Below are positions 6,559-7,532 of a stretch of DNA of 7,532 bases, piece by piece. The stretch comes from Hyphomicrobiaceae bacterium (GTDB lineage: Bacteria > Pseudomonadota > Alphaproteobacteria > Rhizobiales > HXMU1428-3). The notes beneath the pieces were generated by a model. The model saw only the letters and a program-made list of their open reading frames with translations, did not search any database and was not told the DNA's origin. The position numbers were made by a program, and so were the translations under genes. The DNA lies in contig JANQQH010000192.1 of assembly GCA_028285025.1 (NCBI GenBank), forward strand, positions 1-7,532, given 5' to 3'. Within the stretch, counting starts at the first letter, position 1. Each line of letters opens with the position of its first letter.

Positions 6559-7532
6559 TCACGCCTCCTCCTTTGATTGCACATCATATGAGGCGCGCGG
6601 CGCAATCTCTGTCTCTTGCCCCTTGGCTAAGGTTTCAGCCTGATTCAACCAGTCTTCACGAACAATCCTTCCTTTAAACGATAAAGACTGATCAACCCAA
6701 GCAACATTGTCACGGCTCCAATTGGCAATTTGATCAAAATGATAAATGCCAAGCTCATTGAGCATCTGTTCCAATTTTGGCCCAATCCCTTTGATCATTT
6801 TCAAGTCATCCGCTTGCCCGTTGCGCGGCGCCTCAAGTTGGCTTGGTTTACCACCGACAGTCCTAACTTGCTCATTTGTGGTTGAGACCTCACTCACTTG
6901 ATCTTTTAAAGCCTCCTCATCTATGGTTTCATCAAGTTTTTGGCTCACTTGCATCGTGGCTGCTTTTGCCAGATCATTTTCTGGTTTTTTCCCCATCTCA
7001 AGATTTAACGGCACATACTCTGGCACTTCAAACAAAGACGTCAGCCCCCCTTCAGGACACGAAAAATCACGTTCAATTTGCGGACCTGAGATTGGGGTTT
7101 CCCCTCTGGCAAAAGCATCAAGTAAATCTTCCATGGCTTTTTCATCCAAATCTTCATAAGTATCTTTGAAAATCTGGATCATGGGAGCATTCACACAAGC
7201 GCCCAAACACTCGACCTCTTCCCACGAAAAATCCCCATTAGTTGAAAGAGTATGCGGCGTTTTGGCAATCCGGCGTTTGCAAATTTCGATCAACTCTTTG
7301 GCCCCGCGCAACATGCACGGCGTGGTGCCACAAACTTGCACATGCGCTTTCTTTCCAACAGGAGACAGTTGGAACATCGTATAAAAGGTCGCCACCTCAT
7401 AAACCCGGATATAGGCCATATCGAGCATATCAGCCACGGTGCGCATTGCCGGCTCACTGGTCCAACCATCATTTTGCTCTTGGGCGCGCCATAACAGCGG
7501 AATAACAGCAGAGCGTTGCTTGCCTTCAGGAT
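6559..7532 (-). CDS. nuoE: NADH-quinone oxidoreductase subunit E (24 kDa-type subunit) with C-terminal extension; 5' end outside window
   Basis: This is the thioredoxin-fold subunit of the NADH-oxidising arm of complex I; it binds the off-pathway [2Fe-2S] cluster N1a next to NuoF. The frame stays open to the right edge, so the start is not in the window. The 28 residues before the first visible ATG (7446) match the family ([13 protein letters not shown]), so that ATG is internal. Of 323 visible residues, the core holds [13 protein letters not shown] and the four N1a ligands at visible positions 67 and 72 (CGTTPC) and 108 and 112 (CLGAC). After about residue 168 comes a polar, Glu-rich linker, then at about 239-303 a helix-hairpin-helix-like segment ([18 protein letters not shown], later [10 protein letters not shown]). 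Ordinary NuoE such as that of E. coli ends near 166 residues; long forms are known in Alphaproteobacteria. The TGA stop directly abuts the nuoF ATG. Identity is secure; the role of the extension is unknown. Confidence 0.97.
   Translation of the reverse strand, partial: PEGKQRSAVIPLLWRAQEQNDGWTSEPAMRTVADMLDMAYIRVYEVATFYTMFQLSPVGKKAHVQVCGTTPCMLRGAKELIEICKRRIAKTPHTLSTNGDFSWEEVECLGACVNAPMIQIFKDTYEDLDEKAMEDLLDAFARGETPISGPQIERDFSCPEGGLTSLFEVPEYVPLNLEMGKKPENDLAKAATMQVSQKLDETIDEEALKDQVSEVSTTNEQVRTVGGKPSQLEAPRNGQADDLKMIKGIGPKLEQMLNELGIYHFDQIANWSRDNVAWVDQSLSFKGRIVREDWLNQAETLAKGQETEIAPRASYDVQSKEEA
6564..6574 (-). promoter_or_regulatory. Strong Shine-Dalgarno sequence for nuoF, inside the nuoE end
   Basis: On the minus strand this reads AAAGGAGGAGG. 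It contains two overlapping AGGAGG registers, 5 and 8 bases before the nuoF ATG. It lies within the last codons of nuoE, which encode the final Lys-Glu-Glu-Ala. It fixes the nuoF start at 6558 and suggests efficient re-initiation after the nuoE stop. Confidence 0.85.

Noticed and set aside
7444..7446. ATG at 7446 as the nuoE start
   Set aside because: The frame stays open to the right edge and the upstream residues ([13 protein letters not shown]) are conserved NuoE core, so the gene is cut by the window edge.
6876..7505. Several overlapping open frames of 72-97 codons on the plus strand opposite nuoE
   Set aside because: They are antisense to a strongly conserved gene, overlap one another in different frames, show no recognisable domain, and reflect the low frequency of stops opposite coding sequence.

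Overview
The window is the middle of a respiratory complex I (NADH:ubiquinone oxidoreductase, NDH-1) operon. It lies entirely on the minus strand and is read from right to left. The protein sequences look alphaproteobacterial. NuoI, NuoF, NuoG, NuoH and NuoK resemble those I recall from Hyphomicrobiales/Rhodobacterales-type bacteria, and NuoE carries the long C-terminal extension seen in that class. Base composition looks moderate (roughly mid-40s percent G+C by eye, not counted), which would fit a marine or host-associated member better than a high-GC soil rhizobium. I cannot name a genus.

Layout in transcription order, from the right edge: nuoE (5' end cut by the window), nuoF, nuoG, nuoH, a small unrecognised two-helix membrane protein gene, nuoI, nuoJ, nuoK, and nuoL (3' end cut by the left edge). 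nuoA-D should lie beyond the right edge and nuoM-N beyond the left edge. Gene density is very high. nuoE/nuoF abut as TGA-ATG, nuoG/nuoH overlap by ATGA, and the small gene starts within a few bases of the nuoH stop and ends 4 bases before nuoI. The only spacers are about 31 bp (nuoF-nuoG), 21 bp (nuoI-nuoJ), 87 bp (nuoJ-nuoK, with an imperfect hairpin) and 6 bp (nuoK-nuoL). No stretch over 300 bases lacks a gene. I saw no promoter, terminator, RNA gene, mobile element, CRISPR array or plasmid/phage signature.

The genes make one machine. NuoE, NuoF and NuoG form the NADH-oxidising module, carrying FMN and clusters N1a, N3, N1b, N4 and N5. NuoI carries N6a and N6b and hands electrons towards the quinone site, to which NuoH contributes. 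NuoH, NuoJ, NuoK and NuoL are membrane subunits that couple this to proton translocation. All visible iron-sulfur ligands are present and no frame is broken, so the complex appears functional.

This is mostly an ordinary housekeeping region. The two items that deserve a second look are the roughly 84-residue membrane protein between nuoH and nuoI, and the helix-hairpin-helix-like C-terminal domain on NuoE. I found no sign of a wholly new system.
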